Origin: Rhizobium acidisoli
Lineage (GTDB): Bacteria > Pseudomonadota > Alphaproteobacteria > Rhizobiales > Rhizobiaceae
Reading direction: 5' to 3'
Assembly (NCBI RefSeq): GCF_002531755.2
Contig: NZ_CP034998.1
Coordinates: forward strand, 4,408,501 to 4,472,500
DNA length: 64,000 nt
Below are positions 52,176 through 60,519 of this stretch, piece after piece. Every line of letters begins with the position of its first letter. Position 1 is the stretch's first letter. The notes under the pieces were generated by a model. It did no database searches. It saw nothing but the letters and a program-made list of their open reading frames with translations, and was not told the origin of the DNA. A program made the translations under genes and the position numbers.

Positions 52176-52874
52176 TCAGACCGGCCAGGTCTCCAGCCGC
52201 CAGGCCGAATCCCAGAACATCCATTCATATTGCGAGGCGCGCACGAACACATCCATCATCTGAGCACGCTCCGAAGGCGATGCGGCGCGGGCGGCGATAT
52301 CGGTCAGGGCGATCACTTCGCGGGCGCCGGCGGCAAATTGCGGATCGCCATAGGTGTTGATCCAGGCCTGGAAAGCATTGCCCTCGATCGCCGGCCGGCT
52401 CTTGATCGCCTCGCCGACATGCCAGTAGATCCAGAAGCAGGGAAGGATGGCGGAAAGTGCGACTGCATAGGAGCTGTGATAGGCGGTGGCGAGCAGGAAA
52501 TTCGTGTAGGCGAAACAGGAGGGTGAGGGTTCGGCTGCGGTGACATCCTCGGAGCTGATGCCGAACTGGGTGAGGAAGCCGGCATGCAGGCCCTGCTCGA
52601 CGGTGATCGCCTTCTGCGCCGAACCGAGGAAGCGCAGCACCTGCGCATTGTCAGGAGCCTTGGCTGCGACGATCGCCAGGCAGCGTGCATAATGCTTGAG
52701 GTAAAGCGCATCCTGGAGGATGTAGTGGCGGAAAACCTCAGGCGGCAGCGTGCCGTCGGAAAGACGCGTGAGAAGCGGCAGCACCTCGATCTCGGCCATG
52801 ACGGGCGCGATCCTGTCCCAGGCGGCGGCCGTGAAGCTTCCAGTCAGTTCCGTGCTTTGCGTGCCGGCGTCCAT
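52176..52874 (-). CDS. tenA: TenA family aminopyrimidine aminohydrolase/thiaminase II
   Basis: The 232-residue helical protein matches TenA. Catalytic Cys146 lies in SAILPCFWIYWHVGE, the substrate region is PPEVFRHYILQDALYLKHYAR, and the C-terminal YEWMFWDSAWRLETW carries the conserved Glu. TenA hydrolyses aminopyrimidine from degraded thiamin for salvage. The ATG at 52874 is favoured by GGAGAGA just upstream; the frame continues to 53036 without family sequence. It is divergent from an XRE-cupin regulator, which may or may not control it. Confidence 0.9.
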   Translation of the reverse strand: MDAGTQSTELTGSFTAAAWDRIAPVMAEIEVLPLLTRLSDGTLPPEVFRHYILQDALYLKHYARCLAIVAAKAPDNAQVLRFLGSAQKAITVEQGLHAGFLTQFGISSEDVTAAEPSPSCFAYTNFLLATAYHSSYAVALSAILPCFWIYWHVGEAIKSRPAIEGNAFQAWINTYGDPQFAAGAREVIALTDIAARAASPSERAQMMDVFVRASQYEWMFWDSAWRLETWPV

Positions 52875-52980
52875 CACTCTCTCCGATCTCGATTGCGCTG
52901 TCATATATCGGCGAGGCTGTGGCGAAAGCAAGGGTGGTTTGCCCGCCCTGCCGAGGCTTGATTCCATCATCGGATCATGT

Positions 52981-53000
52981 ATTTCTCTTATAGTAGAAAT
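52981..53000. promoter_or_regulatory. Operator-like inverted repeat before the XRE-cupin gene
   Basis: ATTTCT (52981-52986) and AGAAAT (52995-53000) flank CTTATAGT, 11 bp before the regulator start. A palindrome so close to its own gene fits autoregulation. It could also influence the divergent tenA gene, whose start is 107 bp away. Confidence 0.5.
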
Positions 53001-53011
53001 TGGATCGAAAC

Positions 53012-53581
53012 ATGGAAGAGCAGCTGGAACAGGCAATCGGCATCCGGATCCGCAAGCTGCGGCTGGATAAAGGATTGACCCTCGATGATCTCGCCACGGC
53101 CTCCGGGGTCAGCCGGGCGATGATTTCGCGCATCGAGCGGGCGGAGGCGAGCCCCACCGCCTCGCTGCTGGCAAGGATCTGCGCTGCGCTCGGCCTGTCG
53201 CTGTCGGCTTTTTTCGCGGAGGAAGGGGAGCAGGTGTCGCCGTTGGCCCGCCGTGAGGAGCAGCAGGTCTGGCGCGATCCGGAGACCGGTTATATCAGGC
53301 GGTCCGTTTCAGCTCCGGGCACCGCCTCCGACGTCGATATCGTCGAAGTCGAATTCCCCGCTGGCGCCCGCGTCAGCTTTCCCCCGCATGCGGCATCGCA
53401 TGGCATGACCCAGCATATCTGGCTGTTCGACGGCGAGCTGGAGATGACGGCGGGCGAGGTGGTCTACCGGCTGCGCCCCGGCGATTGCCTCTTCATGCCG
53501 GTCGGCGAAGGCCATGTCTTCCACAATCCCGGCAACGCGCCGGCGCGTTATTGCGTCGTGCTCGATCGCGGCAGCCGATAG
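53012..53581 (+). CDS. XRE-family regulator with cupin sensor domain
   Basis: The 189-residue protein has an N-terminal HTH_3 domain (about 8-66, with LTLDDLATASGVSRAMISRIERAE) and a C-terminal cupin (about 105-185, with FPPHAASHGMTQHIWLFDGELEM and RPGDCLFMPVGEGHVFHNPG). This two-domain layout belongs to small-molecule-responsive repressors. The ATG at 53012 has little ribosome-site sequence upstream, so translation may be weak or leaderless. It is followed 24 bp later by a GNAT gene that is probably co-transcribed. Confidence 0.9.
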   Translation: MEEQLEQAIGIRIRKLRLDKGLTLDDLATASGVSRAMISRIERAEASPTASLLARICAALGLSLSAFFAEEGEQVSPLARREEQQVWRDPETGYIRRSVSAPGTASDVDIVEVEFPAGARVSFPPHAASHGMTQHIWLFDGELEMTAGEVVYRLRPGDCLFMPVGEGHVFHNPGNAPARYCVVLDRGSR

Positions 53582-53605
53582 CAACATTCATTTCAGGAGA
53601 AGACC

Positions 53606-54124
53606 ATGCCCGATATTCGCACCCTTTCCGCCGAGGAGGCGCGCGCCGCCATTCCAGCGCTGGCACAAGTGCTTGCCGATTGCGTCGCCGGCGGCGCCTC
53701 CGTCGGCTTCATGCAGCCCTATGGGTCAGACGATGCCGAACCCTATTGGCGCGATGTCGCCGACGCGGTCGCTACCGGCGGCAATCTGCTGCTGGTCGCC
53801 GAACTGGAAGGCCGGATCGTCGGCACGGTGCAGGTGGGCGCCGCGCAGATGCCGAACCAGCCGCACCGCGGCGATCTGAAGAAACTGCTGGTGCATCGCT
53901 CCGCCCGCGGGCGCGGTCTCGCCCGGCTGCTGATGCAGGCCGCCGAGCGCGAGGCGGCGAGATGCGGCAAGACCCTGCTAGTGCTCGACACGGCAACCGG
54001 TAGCGATGCCGAGGCGATCTATCCGCGCCTGGGCTGGCAGCGTGTCGGCGTCATCCCCGATTATGCCCTGTGGCCGCAAGGCGGCTTCTGCGATACCACC
54101 TTGTTCTACAAGCGGCTCGCCTGA
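53606..54124 (+). CDS. GNAT family N-acetyltransferase
   Basis: The 172-residue single GNAT domain has LLLVAELEGRIVGTVQVGA (about 61-79), the acetyl-CoA loop LVHRSARGRGLARLLMQAAE (about 95-114) and YPRLGWQRVGVIPDYAL. AGGAGAA precedes the ATG. It follows the XRE-cupin gene by 24 bp, a pair seen in many bacteria where the regulator controls a detoxifying acetyltransferase. Substrate unknown. Confidence 0.9.
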   Translation: MPDIRTLSAEEARAAIPALAQVLADCVAGGASVGFMQPYGSDDAEPYWRDVADAVATGGNLLLVAELEGRIVGTVQVGAAQMPNQPHRGDLKKLLVHRSARGRGLARLLMQAAEREAARCGKTLLVLDTATGSDAEAIYPRLGWQRVGVIPDYALWPQGGFCDTTLFYKRLA

Positions 54125-54148
54125 ATGCGCCGGCTTATCTCAGATGGC

Positions 54149-54760
54149 TCATCGCGAATGGCTGAAAGCGGAAAGCGTCTCGCGGAGCCTGGCTCCTGCC
54201 GTCCATTGCGCCGCGTTCCAGCCGAACTGCCGCGCCGCTTCGACATTCACCGTCATATCGTCGATGAAGCCGATCTCGCCGGGCAGGGCGCCGGCCCGCT
54301 CGGTCGCCAGCCGGAAAAAATCCGGCGACGGTTTGCTGTGTCCGAGCGCTGCGGAATAGAGGATGTCGTCGAAATGGGCGTTAAGACCCAACTGCTCCAT
54401 CAGGTAGCGCGCCCGCCTGTGCTCCTGATTGGTCGCCAGGAACAACGTGACGCCGCTTTGCCGGAGAGCAGCAAGCTCATCGAGCAGAACGCGGTCGAGA
54501 TGGGAATCGTTTTCGAACCAGTAATCGATCAGCGTCGCGGCGCTGAGCTGCGGCGCGATCTTTGCCAGCACTTTGGCAAGGCTGGGCTCCAACGGCTCAC
54601 GGCCAACGATGATGTCGGCCCAGCAGGTCTGGAAGAATTCCCGCTGCAGCAGGTCGAGGCGCAGCCCGAGATCGCGCTCAAGATAGGTGAAGTGCGGCAG
54701 GCCATCGGCCGGCCGGCCATGAATGAGCACGCCGTCGACATCGACCATCAACACTTTCAT
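54149..54760 (-). CDS. HAD family hydrolase
   Basis: The 203-residue protein has motif I MVDVDGVLIHG (DxDxV), motif II FLATNQ, and motif III/IV with KPSPDFF and IGFIDDMTVNVEAAR. A helical cap lies between. It is a phosphatase-type HAD; substrate unknown. The ATG at 54760 matches the domain start and has GAGGAAAT upstream. It is convergent with the GNAT gene and divergent from the amidohydrolase gene. Confidence 0.88.
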   Translation of the reverse strand: MKVLMVDVDGVLIHGRPADGLPHFTYLERDLGLRLDLLQREFFQTCWADIIVGREPLEPSLAKVLAKIAPQLSAATLIDYWFENDSHLDRVLLDELAALRQSGVTLFLATNQEHRRARYLMEQLGLNAHFDDILYSAALGHSKPSPDFFRLATERAGALPGEIGFIDDMTVNVEAARQFGWNAAQWTAGARLRETLSAFSHSR

Positions 54761-54896
54761 GCGGAAAATTTCCTCGTTCTCGAAACACCGGCGAAGGTGG
54801 CGTTGTTGCTCTGGATGATCAAGAGGTCGCTTCACCGCTTTTTTGTCGCGGCAACCCCGTGTAAATCTCGACCTTCAATCAACGGCAGGATCTGAA

Positions 54897-55922
54897 ATGC
54901 GCGTCATTTATTCCGAAGACCACAAGCTGCGCGATGCCAAGACTGAGCTCCATGCCGGCCAGCTGGTGACGCCATTCGAGGCGCCGTTCCGGGCCGAATG
55001 GATCCTGGCGGCGGTCAAGGAGGCGGGTTTTGCAGATGTCGTGGCGCCCGATGCGCACGGGCTGGAAACGGCCAAAAAGGTGCATGATCCCGCCTATCTC
55101 GATTTTCTCGCCACGGTCTGGGACCGCTGGGTGGCGGCCGGTTTCACCGGCGAGGCGATCGCCAATTCCTTTCCGGTCCGCCGCACCAGCCAGCGCGTGC
55201 CCGATAATATCGTCGGCGCGATCGGCCATTATGCCAATGCCGCCGACACCTCGATCACCAAGGGTTCCTACGAGGCGGCGATCGCCTCGATGCGCTGCGC
55301 GCTGACGGGCGCCGACTGGCTGGGTGAGGGCAATCGTTTCGCCTTTGCGCTCTGCCGCCCGCCTGGCCATCATGCCGGCATCGATCTTTTCGGCGGTTAT
55401 TGCTTCATCAACAATTCGGGTGTGGCGGCGCAGCGGCTGCTCGATCGCGGCGCGAAAAAGGTCGCCGTGCTTGATGTCGATTTCCACCATGGCAACGGCA
55501 CGCAGGATCTCTTCTATCACAGAGGCGATGTCTTCACCGCCTCGCTGCACGGCGATCCCATGCAGGCCTTTCCCTATTTCCTCGGCCATGCCGACGAGGA
55601 GGGCGAGGGGGCGGGCACCGGCGCCAACCGCAATTATCCGATGCCGCCGGGCACGCCCTGGGACGTCTGGTCTGCGGCCCTTGCCGATGCACTTGTCCGC
55701 ATCAAGGCCTTTGGCGCCGAGGCGATCGTTGTCGCACTCGGCGTCGATACTTTCGAGCGCGACCCGATCTCCTTCTTCAGCCTGACCTCCGACGATTTCA
55801 TCCGCATGGGTGCGATGATCGCTTCTGCCGGCCTGCCGGTGCTTGCCTGCATGGAGGGCGGCTACGGCGTGCCGGAAATCGGCCTCAACGTCGCCAATGT
55901 TCTCAAGGGTCTGGAAGCCTGA
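54897..55922 (+). CDS. Acetylpolyamine amidohydrolase (histone deacetylase family)
   Basis: The 341-residue zinc hydrolase has CRPPGHHAGIDLFGGYCF (tandem active-site His), VLDVDFHHGNGTQDLFY (zinc-binding Asp and His) and GVDTFERDPIS (second zinc Asp). The length and the SEDHKLRDAKTEL start match bacterial acetylpolyamine amidohydrolases, which deacetylate acetylputrescine, acetylcadaverine and related compounds. AGGATCT lies before the ATG at 54897. recX follows after 9 bp. Confidence 0.9.
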   Translation: MRVIYSEDHKLRDAKTELHAGQLVTPFEAPFRAEWILAAVKEAGFADVVAPDAHGLETAKKVHDPAYLDFLATVWDRWVAAGFTGEAIANSFPVRRTSQRVPDNIVGAIGHYANAADTSITKGSYEAAIASMRCALTGADWLGEGNRFAFALCRPPGHHAGIDLFGGYCFINNSGVAAQRLLDRGAKKVAVLDVDFHHGNGTQDLFYHRGDVFTASLHGDPMQAFPYFLGHADEEGEGAGTGANRNYPMPPGTPWDVWSAALADALVRIKAFGAEAIVVALGVDTFERDPISFFSLTSDDFIRMGAMIASAGLPVLACMEGGYGVPEIGLNVANVLKGLEA

Positions 55923-55931
55923 TCGCTTGAT

Positions 55932-56483
55932 ATGACCGACGAGACTATTCCATCCGATATCCCGACACCGCGCATGCTGAGCTGGGCGCGCAACTCCGCC
56001 ATCTATCGTCTCGAGCGGCGGATGATGTCGGAAAAGCAGCTCTTCGACGCCATCACCCGCAAGGCCAAGGAGAAGTTCGAGGATATCAGCGCCGCACAGC
56101 TCAAGGCGGTCGCCGATTTCGCCGTCAAATTTGCCTATGACAACAAGGTACTCGACGATAGCGCCTATGCCGAGATCAGCACGCGCTCTGCCGTGCGCGG
56201 CGGCAAATCGAAGCGCGCGATCGCCCAGAAGCTGACAGCCAAGGGCGTCTCCGGCGATAAGGTCGAGGCGGCACTTGAGGCGGCGGACGATCTCTGTGCT
56301 GCGGCGATATTTGCCCGCAAACGCGCCTTCGGTCCCTTCCGCCGGGTCGAGCTCGACGACAAGCGAAAGGCGAAGGAACTCTCCGCCTTCGCCCGCAACG
56401 GCTTCAGCTTCGAGATCGGCAAGAAGGTCTTCGACATGAGCTTCGAAGACGCCGAGGAGGTGATCTTCTCCGGCCGCCTCTGA
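55932..56483 (+). CDS. recX: RecX family regulator of RecA
   Basis: The 183-residue helical protein has three RecX-type repeats: MLSWARNSAIYRLERRMMSEKQL, VLDDSAYAEISTRSAVRGGKSKRAI and FGPFRRVELDDKRKAKELS. RecX limits RecA filament growth. It is separated from recA here and sits directly behind the amidohydrolase gene with a 9-bp gap. Such displacement from recA is common in alphaproteobacteria. Identity is supported by overall pattern; the C-terminal third is less conserved. Confidence 0.85.
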   Translation: MTDETIPSDIPTPRMLSWARNSAIYRLERRMMSEKQLFDAITRKAKEKFEDISAAQLKAVADFAVKFAYDNKVLDDSAYAEISTRSAVRGGKSKRAIAQKLTAKGVSGDKVEAALEAADDLCAAAIFARKRAFGPFRRVELDDKRKAKELSAFARNGFSFEIGKKVFDMSFEDAEEVIFSGRL

Positions 56484-56576
56484 TGCATCAGGTCTTTTGC
56501 TGCCTGGATCAGAAGTTTGAATTTGCCGCTTTCAAGTCGCCTCCGTATGAAGAGCTCTCAAGCGGAGATGCTGCAC

Positions 56577-57470
56577 ATGGAAGAGAGAACGAGTGACGGT
56601 TCCGGCGTGCTGGCAATGAAAGCGCCTGCAGCATCTGGCGGCCTGGCGGCTGGCGCGCTGATGTGCCTGATGTCCATGTCCTCGATCCAGTTCGGCGCGG
56701 CACTTTCCTCCTCCGCCATCGCCGCCTATGGGCCTGCCGGCGCCAGCTGGTTGCGCCTTGCCTTTGCCGCCCTCATTCTGGCCGTCGCGGTCCGTCCGCG
56801 CATATTCAGCTACACGAGAGAGCAATGGACGAGCGCTCTGGTTCTCGGCACGACGACGGCGCTGATGACGATGAGCTTTTTCGCGGCGATCGAGCGCATA
56901 CCGCTCGGTCTTGCCGTAGCGATCGATTTTCTCGGCCCGCTTTCGGTCGCGACCATCGGCTACGGGCTCAGCCGGCGCCTCGTCTGGCCGTTGATTGCCG
57001 CGCTCGGCGTTCTCGCTCTTGCCCATGATGGTGAAGGCTGGGTTGGGAATATTCAGGGCATTCTCTTCGCCTGCGGCGCGGGAACCGGTTGGGCGATTTA
57101 CATCGTGCTCACCAAGAAGATCGGCGCAAGCTTTAAGGGGCTGGAAGGGCTTTCCATGTCGCTGATGGTTGCCGCTCTGGTCGCCACACCTTTCGGCTTT
57201 GCAGGCGCGGTGCCGGCGCTCGATAGTTATGGCCTGATCGAAATGGCGGGCCTTGCTGTTCTCGTGCCGCTGCTACCCTACACGCTGGAGCTTATTGCCC
57301 TGCGGCGCATGCCGACAACTTCCTTCGGCATCCTCATGAGCCTCGAGCCGGCCATTGCCGCACTTGCGGGCTTCGCCATTCTGGCGCAGCCTATGACCCT
57401 GCTGCAGATGGCGGGAACGGCGCTGGTCGTCGCCGCAAGCGCCGGCGCGACCTTTTCGGCAAAGCAGTAA
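56577..57470 (+). CDS. EamA/DMT family exporter (RhtA-like)
   Basis: The 297-residue protein has ten hydrophobic helices in two EamA repeats: FGAALSSSAIAAYGPAGASWLRLAF, then GILFACGAGTGWAIYIVLTKK and LRRMPTTSFGILMSLEPAIAAL. Length and motif fit RhtA-type threonine/homoserine exporters. The ATG at 56577 is preferred since GGAG lies 9 nt upstream and the earlier frame adds a short non-homologous stretch. Substrate unknown. Confidence 0.88.
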   Translation: MEERTSDGSGVLAMKAPAASGGLAAGALMCLMSMSSIQFGAALSSSAIAAYGPAGASWLRLAFAALILAVAVRPRIFSYTREQWTSALVLGTTTALMTMSFFAAIERIPLGLAVAIDFLGPLSVATIGYGLSRRLVWPLIAALGVLALAHDGEGWVGNIQGILFACGAGTGWAIYIVLTKKIGASFKGLEGLSMSLMVAALVATPFGFAGAVPALDSYGLIEMAGLAVLVPLLPYTLELIALRRMPTTSFGILMSLEPAIAALAGFAILAQPMTLLQMAGTALVVAASAGATFSAKQ

Positions 57471-57474
57471 GGGA

Positions 57475-57942
57475 TCAGCCCGTCCTCCTAGTGGGATCGT
57501 CGAGGGCGGGATTGTAGAACAGCGAGAGCGTCAGGCTTTTGGCGATCCGCTCGGCCGTCGCCATGAACCAGGCCTTGGCTTCCGGCGTTGGCGCGATATC
57601 GTCGAGCGTCGCGGCAAACAGCGACAGCCATTTCGGAAAGAGGTCGGGCGTCAGGTTCTGGACGCCGGTATGCGCCTGCACCGGCTTGCCGCCATAGGCG
57701 CCGCTGCGGAAGGCGACCGCTGACCAGAAACTTTTCATCTTCTCCATATGCGCCGGCCAGCGGCCGGAGAGCCGCGCGTCGAACACCGGGCCGAGATCGG
57801 GATGCGCAAGCACGCGAGCGTAAAAAGTCTCGACCAGCCTGCCGATGAAGGCCTCGTCGACACCCATGTCCAGCATCTCGGCCTCCGCCCTTTCGCGGAT
57901 CGCCGCGACATGGGCAGGGCGGCCCTGAATCTCATTGTTCAT
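57475..57942 (-). CDS. Group III truncated haemoglobin
   Basis: The 155-residue globin has IGRLVETFYARVLAHPDLGPVFDARL, HMEKMKSFWSAVAF and the proximal-His region GGKPVQAHTGVQNLTPDLFPKWLSLF, matching the P/TrHb3 class. Such proteins bind oxygen or NO and may detoxify NO or buffer redox stress. The ATG at 57942 gives the family length. The gene ends 4 bp from the DMT stop and is divergent from mbfA, whose ICE-box region lies 140 bp upstream of this start. Confidence 0.9.
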   Translation of the reverse strand: MNNEIQGRPAHVAAIRERAEAEMLDMGVDEAFIGRLVETFYARVLAHPDLGPVFDARLSGRWPAHMEKMKSFWSAVAFRSGAYGGKPVQAHTGVQNLTPDLFPKWLSLFAATLDDIAPTPEAKAWFMATAERIAKSLTLSLFYNPALDDPTRRTG

Positions 57943-58082
57943 TGCAAAACCCCGGCGCCGCGTGATGCGGCGCTCTTCATATAGGTGTTCATGACGGTGA
58001 GCCAAAGTCATCAGTGCCTGCTTGCGGCAATCTGTCAGCGGGCCTTCACGCACTCTTGACCCTCATCCTCTCCTTCTTTAGA

Positions 58083-58099
58083 TTTAGAATAATTCTAAA
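58083..58099. promoter_or_regulatory. Irr-type iron control element (ICE box)
   Basis: TTTAGAAT-A-ATTCTAAA is a perfect 17-bp palindrome that matches the Irr-binding ICE consensus of alphaproteobacteria. It lies 15 bp before the mbfA start and overlaps the likely -10 region, as expected for Irr repression of iron export under low iron. The divergent truncated haemoglobin gene could share the control. Confidence 0.88.
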
Positions 58100-58113
58100 A
58101 TATGGAGTAAGTC

Positions 58114-59097
58114 ATGCTGGCGCGGTTTTTCAGATCCTCGAAACGATCGTTCGAATCGCTGTCCGAGCAGGAGATTCTCGCCCTCGCGATCGCCTCCGAG
58201 GAAGACGATGCCCGCATCTATCTCGCCTATGCCGACAGGCTGCGCCGCGAATTCCCGGCCTCGGCCAAAGTCTTCGAAGACATGGCCGAGGTCGAGGACA
58301 CGCATCGCAAATCGTTGTTCGAGATCCATCGCCAGCGTTTCGGCGAGCGCATTCCGCTGATCCGGCGCGAACATGTCGAAGGTTTTTATGAGCGCAAGCC
58401 CGACTGGTTGAGGGCAAATCTGACGCTGGATGCGATGCGCCGGGAAACCGAGGCGATGGAGGAGCAGGCCTACCGTTTCTATGTCGAGGCGGCAAAACGC
58501 ACCTCGGATGCCTCGACGCGCGAACTTCTCGGTGACCTCGCGCTTGCCGAACAGGGGCATGAGGATATCGCCCGCATGCTGGGCGACAAACATACGCCCG
58601 AAGATGTCAAACGCGACGAGAACGAAACGGTGCATCGGCAATTCGTGCTGACCTATGTGCAGCCGGGCCTTGCCGGGCTGATGGACGGTTCGGTCTCGAC
58701 GCTGGCGCCGATCTTCGCCGCAGCCTTCGCCACGCAGGATACCTGGCAGACCTTCCTTGTCGGTCTTTCCGCCTCCGTCGGCGCCGGCATCTCGATGGGC
58801 TTCACCGAGGCCGCCCATGACGACGGCAAGATTTCCGGCAGGGGCTCGCCGGTCAAACGCGGCCTTGCCTGCGGCATCATGACGGCGCTCGGCGGCCTCG
58901 GCCACGCCCTGCCTTACCTCATCCCGCACTTGTGGACGGCGACAATCACCGCCGCAATCATCGTCTTCTTCGAACTCTGGGCAATCGCCTTCATCCAGAA
59001 CCGCTACATGGAAACCCCCTTCCTGCGCGCCGCCTTCCAAGTGGTCCTCGGCGGCGGCCTGGTGCTCGGCGCGGGTATTTTGATTGGGAATGGGTGA
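58114..59097 (+). CDS. mbfA: Membrane-bound ferritin-like iron exporter MbfA
   Basis: The 327-residue protein fuses a ferritin/rubrerythrin-like di-iron domain (about 15-165: EEDDARIYLAYADRL, VEDTHRKSLFEIH and ALAEQGHEDIARML) to a VIT1/CCC1-type membrane domain (about 180-325: LMDGSVSTLAPIFAAAF, GISMGFTEAAHDDG). MbfA exports iron and guards against hydrogen peroxide under iron-replete conditions. GGAGTAAG precedes the ATG. The ICE box immediately upstream supports the identification. The terminus GAGILIGNG ends in the last helix. Confidence 0.94.
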   Translation: MLARFFRSSKRSFESLSEQEILALAIASEEDDARIYLAYADRLRREFPASAKVFEDMAEVEDTHRKSLFEIHRQRFGERIPLIRREHVEGFYERKPDWLRANLTLDAMRRETEAMEEQAYRFYVEAAKRTSDASTRELLGDLALAEQGHEDIARMLGDKHTPEDVKRDENETVHRQFVLTYVQPGLAGLMDGSVSTLAPIFAAAFATQDTWQTFLVGLSASVGAGISMGFTEAAHDDGKISGRGSPVKRGLACGIMTALGGLGHALPYLIPHLWTATITAAIIVFFELWAIAFIQNRYMETPFLRAAFQVVLGGGLVLGAGILIGNG

Positions 59098-59755
59098 GGG
59101 GCGGTTGGCGAAGCCGAGCAATCGATCCAGTGAATCGATTGCAGCGACGAACGCGCTGAGCCCAAGGCGAAAGGCCGGGCAGCAGTGGAGCATGCCGAAG
59201 CCTTTATTTCGGGCGGTCCGCCCAACGATCAGCTTTGCCGGTCGCGTCGAATGTTTCGGCGAGGAAGGCTGATCTCAGACGCGCTCAACGATTAGCCCTC
59301 ATGGTGAGGAGGCCCGCAGGGCCGTCTCGAACCACGAGGGCGGGTGGGGGAATGCCACCCCACAGCATCTACATCTGCCGAGGCCGGTGGCCCAGCCCCG
59401 TCCTTCGAGGCTTCGCCCTTCGGGCTACGCACCTCAGGATGAGGCTGGAGAGACCGCATGCCGGCATCTCTCCCCGTTGGGGAGAAGGGGATTCGTGGTG
59501 GCGGCTCATTCCTCTTGAGACCTTTGATATGCAAATGATGACCGTTCAGCTCGCTCCCCCTTCTCCCCAGCGGGGAGAAGATGCCCGTCAGGGCAGATGA
59601 GGGGAGTGAGGAGCGCAAGCGACGAACGCCTTAAGCGTAAGCGAAAGGCAGGTAGCGGCAAACACTACAGTTCTCGGGCATAGAAAAAGACACCGTCCAC
59701 CCAAAAAGCAAAAGGCCGGCTTTCGCCGGCCTTTTCCCACGCCCCCCAAAAACTC
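59098..59755. repeat. Intergenic mosaic of palindromic repeats
   Basis: This 658-bp stretch contains no credible gene but many palindromes. GCAATCGAT-N7-ATCGATTGC lies at 59118-59142. A long imperfect inverted repeat spans about 59298-59450 (CCTCATGGTGAGGAGGC against GCACCTCAGGATGAGGC). TCTCCCC-GTT-GGGGAGA lies at 59469-59485 and CTTCTCCCC-AGC-GGGGAGAAG at 59560-59580. Segments 59479-59490 and 59557-59568 are also inverted copies of each other. It ends at the terminator at 59710-59735. Confidence 0.75.
59710..59735. terminator. Bidirectional terminator-like hairpin
   Basis: AAAAGGCCGGC and GCCGGCCTTTT flank TTTC. The T-run on both strands makes it a rho-independent terminator for the BTLCP gene on the minus strand and a possible barrier to rightward read-through from mbfA. 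Confidence 0.85.
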
Positions 59756-60349
59756 TTACCGCAGTGCGCCGACCAGAACGTCGCGGCCGTTCTCGATGGT
59801 GACCCAGCGGCCGGAATTGTAGCTCGACTGGCGCTTGACGAAGGAATAGGGCGTGCCAAACCAGGGCTTGACGTCGGAGGCGAGGTTGTCGAGTACGAAG
59901 TCGCCCTCGGCGGTGCGCAGCGTCAGCACGGCATGGCCTTCACCGTCGGGCTTGCGCACGACGGTCATCAGCAGATCGGCGGCCGAAAAGCCGCGCTGGA
60001 TCAGCATGCGGCGCTTCAGCAGCGCGAAATCCTCGCAGTCGCCGGCAGTGGTCGGATAGGCCCAGACTTCATCCTTGCCGTAGATTTCCTTGTCGGTCAT
60101 CGGCGTGATCGTGCGGTTGACCGTGGCGTTGACCGAACGCACCAGCGACCACTTTGCCGGGGTCATCTCGACTGGACCGGAATTGCGGTTTGCCCCGCAT
60201 TCGCTGCGGTGGATCTGACAGAAATCATAGTGTCCGATCGGCTGGGATGTGGCATTGCCCGTGACCATTGAAGCATTTCTGCTGGGGGCCGGTATGGCGG
60301 CCGTCGCCATCGCAAACATGGCCATCATGGCCACAAAAATACCCTTCAT
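59756..60349 (-). CDS. Transglutaminase-like cysteine peptidase (BTLCP, DUF920)
   Basis: The 197-residue exported protein has a signal peptide (about 1-22). Catalytic Cys105 lies in TAGDCEDFALLKRRML, His139 in GEGHAVLTLRT and Asp154 in FVLDNLASDV, the BTLCP triad. It may act on periplasmic or surface substrates. The LapG protease that cuts LapA-type adhesins belongs to this family, but no lapD-type receptor is nearby. The ATG at 60349 is preferred to an upstream GTG because it starts the signal peptide. A strong terminator follows. Confidence 0.9.
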   Translation of the reverse strand: MKGIFVAMMAMFAMATAAIPAPSRNASMVTGNATSQPIGHYDFCQIHRSECGANRNSGPVEMTPAKWSLVRSVNATVNRTITPMTDKEIYGKDEVWAYPTTAGDCEDFALLKRRMLIQRGFSAADLLMTVVRKPDGEGHAVLTLRTAEGDFVLDNLASDVKPWFGTPYSFVKRQSSYNSGRWVTIENGRDVLVGALR

Positions 60350-60519
60350 CCGCACGCCCGCTCTTCCTCGCATCGCCCCTTATTTATTAACAAAGTGTTA
60401 ATGGAGAGGGCCAAGAAGAGTCAATCGTTACTTCTTGGGAGCACCTTGCGACTCGCCGACATGGTTAAAATGCAACGGGTTGAGCACTTTCATCACGGGA
60501 ATTTCACGGCCGGTGCGGC

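Noticed and set aside
59098..59755. CRISPR array or insertion sequence
   Set aside because: The repeats are palindromes of different sequence without regular spacers, and no transposase frame or terminal-repeat pair is present.
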